Shown in pieces: positions 44,125-51,772 of a stretch of 64,000 bases of DNA; within the stretch, counting starts at the first letter, position 1, and the number at the start of each line of letters is the position of its first letter. Both the position numbers and the translations under genes were made by a program. The notes under the pieces are model-generated. The model searched no databases. It was not told the origin of the DNA and saw only the letters and a list, made by a program, of their open reading frames with translations. Origin of the DNA: CAWGJF01 sp963715745 (lineage in GTDB: Bacteria; Bacteroidota; Ignavibacteria; Ignavibacteriales; Ignavibacteriaceae); NCBI GenBank assembly GCA_963715745.1, contig OY970271.1, forward strand, positions 930,001 to 994,000, read 5' to 3'.

Positions 44125-45504
44125 ATGGCAGAACCTGATATTAAAATAAAGATTTTTTCTGATTCTCACGACCTGGTTGGAATTACTTCTGCGCTTAAAC
44201 AACTTGAGCTTAAAGGATTCCCAATTTCTGTTTCATACCCATCAGATTTTACTGTTGAGCAGAATGAAATAATAGTGATGCAGGTTGAAAATATGGAATC
44301 CAGGATATTAAGACAGGCTATTAATATAAAACGCGATTATGATAATAAGTTTATTGTGATAATGAGAAATGGTGAAGCGTTGAATGTTACTTCAATTTTG
44401 AAATATGGATTTTATGATATTTTCATTTTTCCTTATGAACTTTTAAAATTCACCTCATATTTAATTGAGGTTTTTACAAACAAAACCTACATAACGGAAT
44501 CCTTTAAAGCCGGTACATTTGGAATGAATAAGCAGGGGATTCGTTCAATTATAGGTGAGTCAGAGGAACTAATTAGAATAGTTGACCTGGCTAAAAAAGT
44601 TTCGGAAAAAAGTTATGCCAACATACTTATACTGGGTGAAACAGGAACAGGAAAAGGATTGTTTGCAAGGGCAATTCATAATTCAAGTAATGTAAGTAAC
44701 AATCCTTTTATTGATATTGTATGCACAGCAATTCCGGAAAATTTGCTTGAATCAGAATTATTTGGTTATGAACCAGGTGCATTCACTGATGCAAGAACCA
44801 GGAAAATCGGACTTTTTGAATTGGCAGAAAGAGGAACTTTATTCCTTGACGAAATTGGTGATTTGAGTATGAATATTCAGACTAAGCTGCTTAGAGCTAT
44901 TGAGAAAAAAATTATTAAACGACTCGGAGGTGTAATAGATATTCCAATAAACGCAAGAATCATTTCAGCAACAAACAGAGATCTTGAATTTATGGTTGAA
45001 AAAAACCTTTTTCGCAGAGATTTATACCATAGATTAAATGTGATTTCAATTGATATTCCTCCATTGCGTGAAAGAGGAGAAGACATTATTATTCTTGCAA
45101 ATTATTTTATTTCTGAATTTAATAAACAGTTTAATAGAAATGTACGAAAACTTGATAAAGATGTTCAGCACTTTTTAAGAGGATATCCCTGGCCCGGAAA
45201 TGTAAGAGAGCTTAGAAATGCAATTGAACGTGCGGTTTTACTTTGTGAAGATGGAAAAATTAAATTAAAAGATTTTTCAAACTTAATTAATAGAGTTAAA
45301 GTGGATTCACATACAGTAGAAACCAGTGAAATTGGCTCTCAGGAGCATGTTATTAGTATGAGTGTCAATTATGGTTCAACTAATCTGAAAAAGTTAGAAA
45401 AACATTATGCAAAAGAAGTTTTAACTAAGCTTGATGGAAACAAAACTCAAACAGCAAAACTCCTGGGAATAAGCAGACCTAAACTTGATTCTTTATTAAA
45501 ATAA
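44125..45504 (+). CDS. Sigma-54-type AAA+ transcription regulator with pseudo-receiver domain
   Basis: 459 residues. The N-terminal 125 residues are receiver-sized but lack a clear phospho-acceptor Asp. The AAA+ domain (about 150-375) has Walker A GETGTGKG (171-178), Walker B GTLFLDEIGD, and the RDLYHRLNV sensor region. The sigma-54 contact loop reads GAFTDA (218-223) instead of GAFTGA. The C-terminal Fis-type HTH is GNKTQTAKLLGISRPKLDSLL. Placement right after the kinase-STAND-TPR genes suggests it is the output of that pathway, perhaps by phosphorylation of the N-terminal domain; that link is inference. Confidence 0.85.
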   Translation: MAEPDIKIKIFSDSHDLVGITSALKQLELKGFPISVSYPSDFTVEQNEIIVMQVENMESRILRQAINIKRDYDNKFIVIMRNGEALNVTSILKYGFYDIFIFPYELLKFTSYLIEVFTNKTYITESFKAGTFGMNKQGIRSIIGESEELIRIVDLAKKVSEKSYANILILGETGTGKGLFARAIHNSSNVSNNPFIDIVCTAIPENLLESELFGYEPGAFTDARTRKIGLFELAERGTLFLDEIGDLSMNIQTKLLRAIEKKIIKRLGGVIDIPINARIISATNRDLEFMVEKNLFRRDLYHRLNVISIDIPPLRERGEDIIILANYFISEFNKQFNRNVRKLDKDVQHFLRGYPWPGNVRELRNAIERAVLLCEDGKIKLKDFSNLINRVKVDSHTVETSEIGSQEHVISMSVNYGSTNLKKLEKHYAKEVLTKLDGNKTQTAKLLGISRPKLDSLLK

Positions 45505-45521
45505 TTAGTTTCTGTATGTTA

Positions 45522-45588
45522 AATATCAGAAAATTTGATATTCTCTTTAATTGTTGTAAATATTTTTTACAACATTAAAATAAATGTT
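45522..45588. promoter_or_regulatory. Overlapping hairpins downstream of the AAA+ regulator
   Basis: Three A+T-rich inverted repeats. AATATCA pairs with TGATATT around 45522-45542. GTTGTAAA at 45553-45560 pairs with TTTACAAC at 45566-45573. AACATT at 45571-45576 pairs with AATGTT at 45583-45588. The last two share AAC, so they exclude each other. They may form a weak termination zone for the regulator transcript. Confidence 0.4.
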
Positions 45589-45656
45589 AATAAAATAAGT
45601 AATTATTACCAGTTTAACCCTCTATTATCTTCAAAAAACTAATTCATCGTCATTTT

Positions 45657-45684
45657 TTGCGTGGCATAGTGATTGGCTTATAAT
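45657..45684 (+). promoter_or_regulatory. Sigma-70-like promoter of the repeat-protein gene
   Basis: A perfect TATAAT -10 at 45679-45684 lies 16 bases after TTGCGT at 45657-45662 (partial -35). Transcription would start near 45691, just before the leader hairpin. The same bases also carry TGGCA at 45662-45666 and TTG at 45673-45675, with the spacing of a sigma-54 site but lacking the -12 C. I favour the sigma-70 reading. Confidence 0.55.
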
Positions 45685-45691
45685 TTAGCTA

Positions 45692-45742
45692 GTTAAGGCT
45701 GCGTGCACGCAATCTTAGGGTGAGGAGGCCCCCGCAGTTAAC
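45692..45742 (+). promoter_or_regulatory. Structured leader hairpin with a sequestered AGGAGG
   Basis: GTTAA at 45692-45696 and CTGCG at 45699-45703 pair with CGCAG at 45733-45737 and TTAAC at 45738-45742: ten pairs with a GG bulge. Inside, GGG at 45718-45720 can pair with CCC at 45730-45732, placing AGGAGG (45723-45728) in the apical loop. TGCGTGCACGCA at 45700-45711 is a perfect palindrome that could compete. No start codon is at proper distance from this AGGAGG, so the role is unclear. Confidence 0.5.
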
Positions 45743-45788
45743 CTAGTGTGTCATTAAACTATTTATTCACTTTATGTGAGTGGGCGCT

Positions 45789-46646
45789 ATGCTTAAACTT
45801 ATATTATCCATACTCCTCGTAGGGGGACTATTGGTCAGTACACTCGCTCAGGTTGAACAAGCAACCAGATACCGGGTGACAGAGGATAATATTACCACTG
45901 TAGCCGAACACCACAACTTTACTTCAAGTGATGTGCAGAACATAACTGATTTGCGAATTCTTGCAAATCGATCAAATTCTCAGCTAGACGAACTAGGCAG
46001 TCGTTATGGTTGGGTGAGATCAAACTCACAGCTTGAAGAATTAGGTAGCCGTTATGGCTGGGTGAGATCAAACTCACAGCTTGACGAGTTAGGCAGCCGT
46101 TATGGTTGGGTGAGATCAAACTCACAGCTTGACGAGTTAGGCAGCCGTTATGGCTGGGTGAGATCAAACTCACAGCTTGACGAGTTAGGCAGTCGTTATG
46201 GCTGGGTGAGATCAAACTCACAGCTTGACGAGTTAGGTAGCCGCTATGGTTGGGTGAGATCAAACTCACAGCTTGACGAGTTAGGCAGCCGTTATGGCTG
46301 GGTGAGATCAAACTCACAGCTTGACGAGCTAGGCAGCCGTTATGGTTGGGTGAGATCAAACTCACAGCTTGACGAGCTAGGCAGCCGTTATGGCTGGGTG
46401 AGATCAAACTCACAGCTTGACGAGCTAGGCAGCCGTTATGGCTGGGTGAGATCAAACTCACAGCTTGACGAGTTAGGCAGCCGTTATGGCTGGGTGAGAT
46501 CAAACTCACAGCTTGACGAGTTAGGCAGTCGTTATGGCTGGGTGAGATCAAACTCACAGCTTGACGAGCTAGGCAGCCGTTATGGCTGGGTGAGATCAAA
46601 CTCACAGCTTGACGAGCTAGGTAGCCGCTATGGCTGGGTTCGGTAA
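45789..46646 (+). CDS. Secreted protein of 14 tandem SNSQLDELGSRYGWVR repeats
   Basis: 285 residues from the ATG at 45789 (a GTG three codons upstream is possible). A clear signal peptide (MLKLILSILLVGGLLVSTLAQ) and a polar linker of about 40 residues lead into exactly 14 copies of a 16-residue unit (45972-46643), ending in the stop. All copies are identical in protein except Glu for Asp in copy 2, while the DNA units carry synonymous differences (GAGTTA/GAGCTA, GGC/GGT, AGC/AGT, CGT/CGC, last copy GTTCGG). That argues for selection on the peptide. No cysteines. Base composition is far richer in G+C than its neighbours. I do not recognise the family; a secreted fibrous protein or a multi-copy peptide precursor are both possible. 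Confidence 0.85.
   Translation: MLKLILSILLVGGLLVSTLAQVEQATRYRVTEDNITTVAEHHNFTSSDVQNITDLRILANRSNSQLDELGSRYGWVRSNSQLEELGSRYGWVRSNSQLDELGSRYGWVRSNSQLDELGSRYGWVRSNSQLDELGSRYGWVRSNSQLDELGSRYGWVRSNSQLDELGSRYGWVRSNSQLDELGSRYGWVRSNSQLDELGSRYGWVRSNSQLDELGSRYGWVRSNSQLDELGSRYGWVRSNSQLDELGSRYGWVRSNSQLDELGSRYGWVRSNSQLDELGSRYGWVR
45972..46643. repeat. 14-unit, 48-bp coding tandem repeat
   Basis: Fourteen contiguous 48-bp units with no spacers, each encoding SNSQLDELGSRYGWVR (DEL is EEL in unit 2). The first, second and last units are the most diverged at DNA level while central units are nearly identical, the pattern expected when unequal crossing-over homogenises the middle of an array. Confidence 0.95.
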
Positions 46647-46676
46647 ACTGAATTAGTTCTCCAATTGCCTACTTTG

Positions 46677-46715
46677 AAAAGCCTTCAATTTTCATGTTGA
46701 AGGCTTTTTCTTTTT
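46677..46715 (+). terminator. Strong terminator after the repeat protein
   Basis: GCCTTCAA at 46681-46688 pairs with TTGAAGGC at 46697-46704, extended by AAAA at 46677-46680 and TTTT, with loop TTTTCATG and a T-rich tail (TTTTTCTTTTT). It is the best-formed terminator in the window and marks the repeat gene as its own transcription unit. Confidence 0.9.
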
Positions 46716-46796
46716 AACATGATTTAGTAAAGCAAAATTTCATGTATTATTTTAGCATGTAATATTTGAAATAATAAAAATAATATCTCCTTAATC

Positions 46797-49700
46797 TTGC
46801 ATACATCTACTCGTATTAAATCTCATTTCGTTTTCATTTTGTTAATCACATTTTCTGTTAGCTTTAATTTTATTAATGCACAGGATATAAATTATATTAC
46901 TATCGTTATTAATGATTCAAATTATGAGGTATCATCATATAATTTTGAAGGAACTATTTATTTATCAGCTAATGAAATTTCAAATCTGCTTGAGTTGAAA
47001 TCTTCATACGACAAACTAACAGGAACATTTAAAATTGAATCGGAAAATTATTTCATAGAATTAAAAAAGAATTCTGCTTTTGCAATTATTACTGAGAAAA
47101 AATATAAAGAAGTTAAAACACTTCAACTCCCAACATCAATTCATTTTATTAATGGATCTATCTTTGCACCTCAAACACAATTATTAAGTCTTCTGAAAAA
47201 ATATTGTAGAAAAAATTTAGTTGTATTAAATCCCGGCAAAATAATTTTAGTAAATGAAATAAATTCAGGGTTTAATCATATTCTAAATTTAGAAGATGAA
47301 ATTTCCGGGGAAGATGAGTTCATAAGAATTAAAGCTGAAGATAGAATATCTGCTTATCTTGAAAAGTATGATGCAACTGAATATAATTTGAAAATAAATA
47401 ACGCTGTTTCATTATATGAAACAAAAGCTAAAAACTTATCTGGCAAGAGTGTTATAGATTTTATTATTCAGGAAAATAACAATGACTTAGATATATCATT
47501 TAGAGTTAAGAGTAAGGATATCTATGCTGAAATTATAAAAACTCAGAACGATAATGAATTACTTTTACATTTTTATGAAAGAGAAAACTCTGACTGGTAT
47601 GAAAGAGAAAGTGAAAATTTTAAAGTTGTTTACAGGGCAGACCAGACACACCTTGCCAATCATATTTTAAATTCAGCAGAAAATGCATTAGCTGCGCTTA
47701 ATGATCTTTTTGATTATAAACCTAAAGATAAAATTATAATCGGATTATATGACGCGAGCGATTATGGACTTGGTTATACTACTACAATTCCGCAAAATTT
47801 TCTTCGGCTTGAAGTTGAACCATTAGAACCAGGCTATGAAGCAATTACATACAGTGAAAGATACCAATGGATGATCTCGCATGAGCTTGTTCACATAATA
47901 GTTAATGACCAGGCAACAGGCTTTGAAAATTTTTTGCGCACTTTATTTGGAAAAGTCCCTCCTGAAAAAACTCAGCCAACATCAATTCTTTACAGCTATC
48001 TGACAAATTCACTTCGTTACACACCAAGATGGTTCCAGGAAGGCATTGCAGTTTATATTGAAACCTGGCTGAACGGTGGTTATGGAAGGGTATTGAGCAG
48101 TTTTGATGAAATGTATTTCCGTACCAAAACCTTGTACAATGATGAATTCCCTTCGCCGGCACATATTGAAACTATTGATAGTCATAATTCATTTTTACTT
48201 GAAACACTTTTTTATTTGTATGGAACACGATTTCTCTCATATCTCTCTATCCATTTTGGTTATGAGAAAATCATTGAGTGGTACAAAATTCCTAGTGGAA
48301 GTGTTTTGTATGGATATGTAAATAGATTTGAAGATGTTTTTGGTGAAGACTTTAATGATGTATGGAAAGCCTTTTGCAAAAACGAAATTGAATTTCAGAA
48401 ACAAAACCTGGATATTCTTAAAGCCTCAAAAATAACTGAGCCAGAGAACCTATCTGCTAAACCCTTTGGTTGGGTATCTCAGCCTTTTTTAGATCGTAAA
48501 ACAAATTCAGTGATATACAGCTACCATCGCTCACATCATCTTGCATCCTTGCAATCTTTTAATTTGCAAAATCATACTTCTGAAGAAATTGTATCATTGC
48601 CTACCCCCAGCATTCTTCAGGTTGCTTCACTTGCATTTGATGAAGAGACAGGTTTATTATTTTACACAACTAACAACAACCAGTTATACCGCGATGTACG
48701 GGTTGTAGATTTAGATTCACGTGATGAAAAAATGTTGTTTGAAAATATAAGAATTGGTGATCTTGCTGTTTCATCTGTCAACAAAGATTTGTGGGGAATT
48801 CAACATGAGTCGGGTTTAGTATCAGTTTTATATTCTCCATACCCTTATAAAGAAGTAATACCTGTTTGCACATTACCATTGGGTGAAGAATTATTCCAGC
48901 TTTCGGTGGATCCTTCAGGAAATAGAATTACTGCTGTATTAAGATTAACAACAGGTCAACAATCAATAATTGTGTTTGATATTAATGAGTTGAAAACAAC
49001 TAACCAACTTAACTATGAAATTATTAGCAGCAACGGAACTCCGGAAAACCCAACGTGGAGTATGGATGGAAGATCAATTTACTGGAGCGCATTTACGAAT
49101 GGTGTCTCAAATATTTATAAATATGAATTGACATCCGGAAATATATTTCCGCTTACAAATTGTTTAACAGGATTATTCAAACCTATAGAAATTTCCTCTG
49201 ATAAAATATTTGCATTCGAATTTACTCTTGATGGTTTTACCCCTGTATTAATTGATAACAAACCAGCTGAGAGGCTACCGGCAATAAATTATCTGGGTCA
49301 AAAAGTTATTGAAAATGATCCGGTTTTGAGAACATGGAATCTTCCCAAGCCAACTATAAAATCAAAACCTTTCCAATATTCAAAAGAAACAAGTTATAAC
49401 GGACTTTCAAATTTAAGATTGCAATCCTTTTATCCTGTTGTTTCAGGATTTCAGAATCAGGTAGTCTTTGGATTCTTCACGCACATTTCCGATCCAATGC
49501 TTCACAATGATTTTATAATGGAGTTTGGTTTCTCACCATTGCATGAAAAACCAAGCTATCCTTCATTCCATTTAAGATTTAAGTATGATTATAAACAATT
49601 GTTTTTTATTGAGCTAAGTCATCATGGTCCGGAATTTTTTGATTTGTTCAATGATAGAAAACGGGGAATGATTGGAACAAAAATTACTTTTAATCATAAC

Positions 49701-50459
49701 CACTATTGGTTGTTTGATAATCCGCATAAAATAAAACAGACTACGGCTCTCTCACTTTATACAGGTGTTGAATATGTAAATGATAATTTAGTAAGAGTAA
49801 GAGAACCGGATTTTGCTGTTTTTGTTACAAGTATTAATTCGAGAAGCATTAGAAGAAGTATTGGCAGTTCTGATTTTGAAAAGGGCACAGACCTTAATTA
49901 TACATATACTTTATACGGTACAAAATTTGATAAACCTGTGATAGCAATGAATTCATATATTGAATTCAGTAACTATACCACGTGGTTGTGGGATCATAAT
50001 GTTTTCCACGTAAAAATTGCAGGTGGTTTTGTAAAATTTAAAAATGATCTGGTTCAGTCAGATTTTTATTTTGGTGGCTTTGGAAATCGTGGTTTAGATA
50101 ATGACGAAATTAAGCAATTCAGAAGAGTTTTCAGATTCCCCGGCATACCAATCTATAGTGTTTTTACAGACAGGTTCATTAAATTGATGTTTGAAAATGA
50201 TTTGCCACCGCTCAGAGTCAGCGGTTTTGAATTGATGAATCAGTATTTAAATCATATAGATTTTAGCTTATATTCACAGTCAATGATATTGAAATCAGAT
50301 TTAGGAAAATATTGGGTCGATCTCGGAGCCCAGATTGACTACAAAATAAAGCATTGGTTCAATCTTGAATCAACATTTTCTATGGGAATTGCAAAAGCCT
50401 GGTCTGATAAAATAAATGATTGGGAATGGTTTTTATCAATAAAACTCCTTAAAGATTAA
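46797..50459 (+). CDS. Large secreted metallopeptidase (peptidase MA type) with propeller and C-terminal barrel
   Basis: 1,220 residues with a signal peptide ending FINAQ; the start is TTG at 46797 with no obvious ribosome binding site and no in-frame ATG upstream. About 30-160 resembles a copper amine oxidase-like N-terminal (stalk) domain. About 265-520 is a peptidase MA-type domain with zinc motif HELVH in WMISHELVHIIVND. A TolB-like beta-propeller section (about 560-830) contains SMDGRSIYWSAFTNGVSNIY. The last 350 residues are aromatic-rich beta strands resembling an outer-membrane barrel. It probably acts at the cell surface. It is followed 2 bp later by the GAF kinase gene. Confidence 0.75.
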   Translation: MHTSTRIKSHFVFILLITFSVSFNFINAQDINYITIVINDSNYEVSSYNFEGTIYLSANEISNLLELKSSYDKLTGTFKIESENYFIELKKNSAFAIITEKKYKEVKTLQLPTSIHFINGSIFAPQTQLLSLLKKYCRKNLVVLNPGKIILVNEINSGFNHILNLEDEISGEDEFIRIKAEDRISAYLEKYDATEYNLKINNAVSLYETKAKNLSGKSVIDFIIQENNNDLDISFRVKSKDIYAEIIKTQNDNELLLHFYERENSDWYERESENFKVVYRADQTHLANHILNSAENALAALNDLFDYKPKDKIIIGLYDASDYGLGYTTTIPQNFLRLEVEPLEPGYEAITYSERYQWMISHELVHIIVNDQATGFENFLRTLFGKVPPEKTQPTSILYSYLTNSLRYTPRWFQEGIAVYIETWLNGGYGRVLSSFDEMYFRTKTLYNDEFPSPAHIETIDSHNSFLLETLFYLYGTRFLSYLSIHFGYEKIIEWYKIPSGSVLYGYVNRFEDVFGEDFNDVWKAFCKNEIEFQKQNLDILKASKITEPENLSAKPFGWVSQPFLDRKTNSVIYSYHRSHHLASLQSFNLQNHTSEEIVSLPTPSILQVASLAFDEETGLLFYTTNNNQLYRDVRVVDLDSRDEKMLFENIRIGDLAVSSVNKDLWGIQHESGLVSVLYSPYPYKEVIPVCTLPLGEELFQLSVDPSGNRITAVLRLTTGQQSIIVFDINELKTTNQLNYEIISSNGTPENPTWSMDGRSIYWSAFTNGVSNIYKYELTSGNIFPLTNCLTGLFKPIEISSDKIFAFEFTLDGFTPVLIDNKPAERLPAINYLGQKVIENDPVLRTWNLPKPTIKSKPFQYSKETSYNGLSNLRLQSFYPVVSGFQNQVVFGFFTHISDPMLHNDFIMEFGFSPLHEKPSYPSFHLRFKYDYKQLFFIELSHHGPEFFDLFNDRKRGMIGTKITFNHNHYWLFDNPHKIKQTTALSLYTGVEYVNDNLVRVREPDFAVFVTSINSRSIRRSIGSSDFEKGTDLNYTYTLYGTKFDKPVIAMNSYIEFSNYTTWLWDHNVFHVKIAGGFVKFKNDLVQSDFYFGGFGNRGLDNDEIKQFRRVFRFPGIPIYSVFTDRFIKLMFENDLPPLRVSGFELMNQYLNHIDFSLYSQSMILKSDLGKYWVDLGAQIDYKIKHWFNLESTFSMGIAKAWSDKINDWEWFLSIKLLKD

Positions 50460-50461
50460 AT

Positions 50462-51772
50462 ATGAAATTTTCGGAATTTAAAAAAAATATTGATGCTGGA
50501 ATTAAAAACACAGCGGATGAATCCGAATCTTCCGAAAGAGCTAAAAATCTTGAAGCAATCCTTAATATTGTTAACACAATAAATCGTTCGCTTATTTTAG
50601 AAGATGTTCTTGAACTCGTTCTAAAAAATGCTATCAGGTTAACTAATTCTGAACGGGGATTTATAGTTCTTCAAAACCAGTCAGGAAAACTTGAATTCAA
50701 AATTGGTATGGATGCTCAAAATAATTCTTTGCCCGAAGATTTGTTTGAGATAAGTAACACAGTAGTTCAGGATGTTTTTGTAAACGGACAGTCATTATTT
50801 ATTGAAGGAGCCCAGAGTGACACAGCTTATGATCCTTCTAAAAGTATTTTAAAGCTTGATCTGCAAACTATACTTTGCTCTCCGCTGATAACCAATGGCA
50901 AAAAAATTGGTGTTATATATGTTGACAGCAAACATCTTCAAAAAATAAAAGTTCGTGAAATAACAGGAACATTCGAAATACTTGCCGGTCAGGCTGCTAC
51001 AGCAATAAGGAATGCTCAGCTGTATGACGGGCAGGTGAATGCTTACAATGCACTTCAGGAAGCTAATACTCAGTTGATCCAGGCTGAAAGAAAAGCTTTA
51101 AAGTCCGGAATAGATGCTGAAATTGGTCAGGCTTTGCAGGGGCTGGTTCATCTTGCCTTGCTCGAATCTGAAAGTATGATGAGGCTTATTGAAAAGGGAC
51201 AAATAGAAATTGATTCTACCGGTTCAAGTGAAGGGAACCTTATTTTTGACAGACTGAAACTTAAGTCCAAAGTCTCGATTGATAGCATAAGGAATATTCA
51301 GAAATATGCGCAGGTTCTTCAAGAGACTTCGTTCATGAATCTTAAAAAAGACAGTGGTGACTTAAACAGAACTATTCAATCAGTTATAAAATATTTAAGT
51401 GCAATGAAGAAGTTTTCATTAATTCTCTTTAAAACTGAATTAAATTCCATTCCTCATTGCAGCTATGATTCGGAACAGATTCAGCATTTGCTTTTTCATC
51501 TTCTTAATAATTCTGTTGATGTAAAAAAGGATGCAACAATAATAATTAAAACCTACACACGTGATGAAAAAGTTTATGTAGAAGTTGAAGATGATGGACC
51601 GGGTTTCCCGCCGGAGGCAAAAACTCTGGGGGTTGGTAATTTCGGTCTTAAAAACAGCGGCTATGGATTGTACCTTTGTGACAGTATAATTGGAAGACAT
51701 AATGGTGAAATAAAAATTCTTGACAGGATAAAAGGAGCTGCTGTTCAATTTACCTTGCCGGTTAACAAATAA
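50462..51772 (+). CDS. GAF-domain sensor histidine kinase
   Basis: 436 residues, no membrane helix, so cytoplasmic. A GAF domain spans about 40-190 (SLILEDVLELVLKNAIRLTNSERGFIVL). A helical region with a candidate phospho-accepting His in QALQGLVHLALLESES follows; it is not a classical HisKA box. A HATPase_c domain occupies about 320-436, with N-box HLLNNSVDVKKDA, G1 VEDDGPGFPP and G2 NSGYGLYLCDS. It starts 2 bp after the peptidase and its stop shares a base with the next gene's start (TAATG), so all three are likely translated together. Confidence 0.85.
   Translation: MKFSEFKKNIDAGIKNTADESESSERAKNLEAILNIVNTINRSLILEDVLELVLKNAIRLTNSERGFIVLQNQSGKLEFKIGMDAQNNSLPEDLFEISNTVVQDVFVNGQSLFIEGAQSDTAYDPSKSILKLDLQTILCSPLITNGKKIGVIYVDSKHLQKIKVREITGTFEILAGQAATAIRNAQLYDGQVNAYNALQEANTQLIQAERKALKSGIDAEIGQALQGLVHLALLESESMMRLIEKGQIEIDSTGSSEGNLIFDRLKLKSKVSIDSIRNIQKYAQVLQETSFMNLKKDSGDLNRTIQSVIKYLSAMKKFSLILFKTELNSIPHCSYDSEQIQHLLFHLLNNSVDVKKDATIIIKTYTRDEKVYVEVEDDGPGFPPEAKTLGVGNFGLKNSGYGLYLCDSIIGRHNGEIKILDRIKGAAVQFTLPVNK

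Noticed and set aside
45662..45678. Sigma-54 promoter (TGGCA and TTG at correct spacing)
   Set aside because: The -12 C and part of the -24 box are missing and a perfect TATAAT overlaps, so the sigma-70 reading is simpler.
45692..45742. Integron attC-like site (GTTAAGG and GTTAACC ends)
   Set aside because: The core sites do not match the attC consensus arrangement, no integrase is nearby, and no cassette array exists.
45919..46605. Long minus-strand reading frame across the repeat array
   Set aside because: It is a by-product of a repeat unit divisible by three. Synonymous variation fits the plus-strand frame, and this frame has no signal or promoter of its own.
45972..46643. Tandem 48-bp repeats as a CRISPR array
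   Set aside because: Units are contiguous with no spacers, keep one reading frame from a signal peptide to a stop, and no cas genes are nearby.
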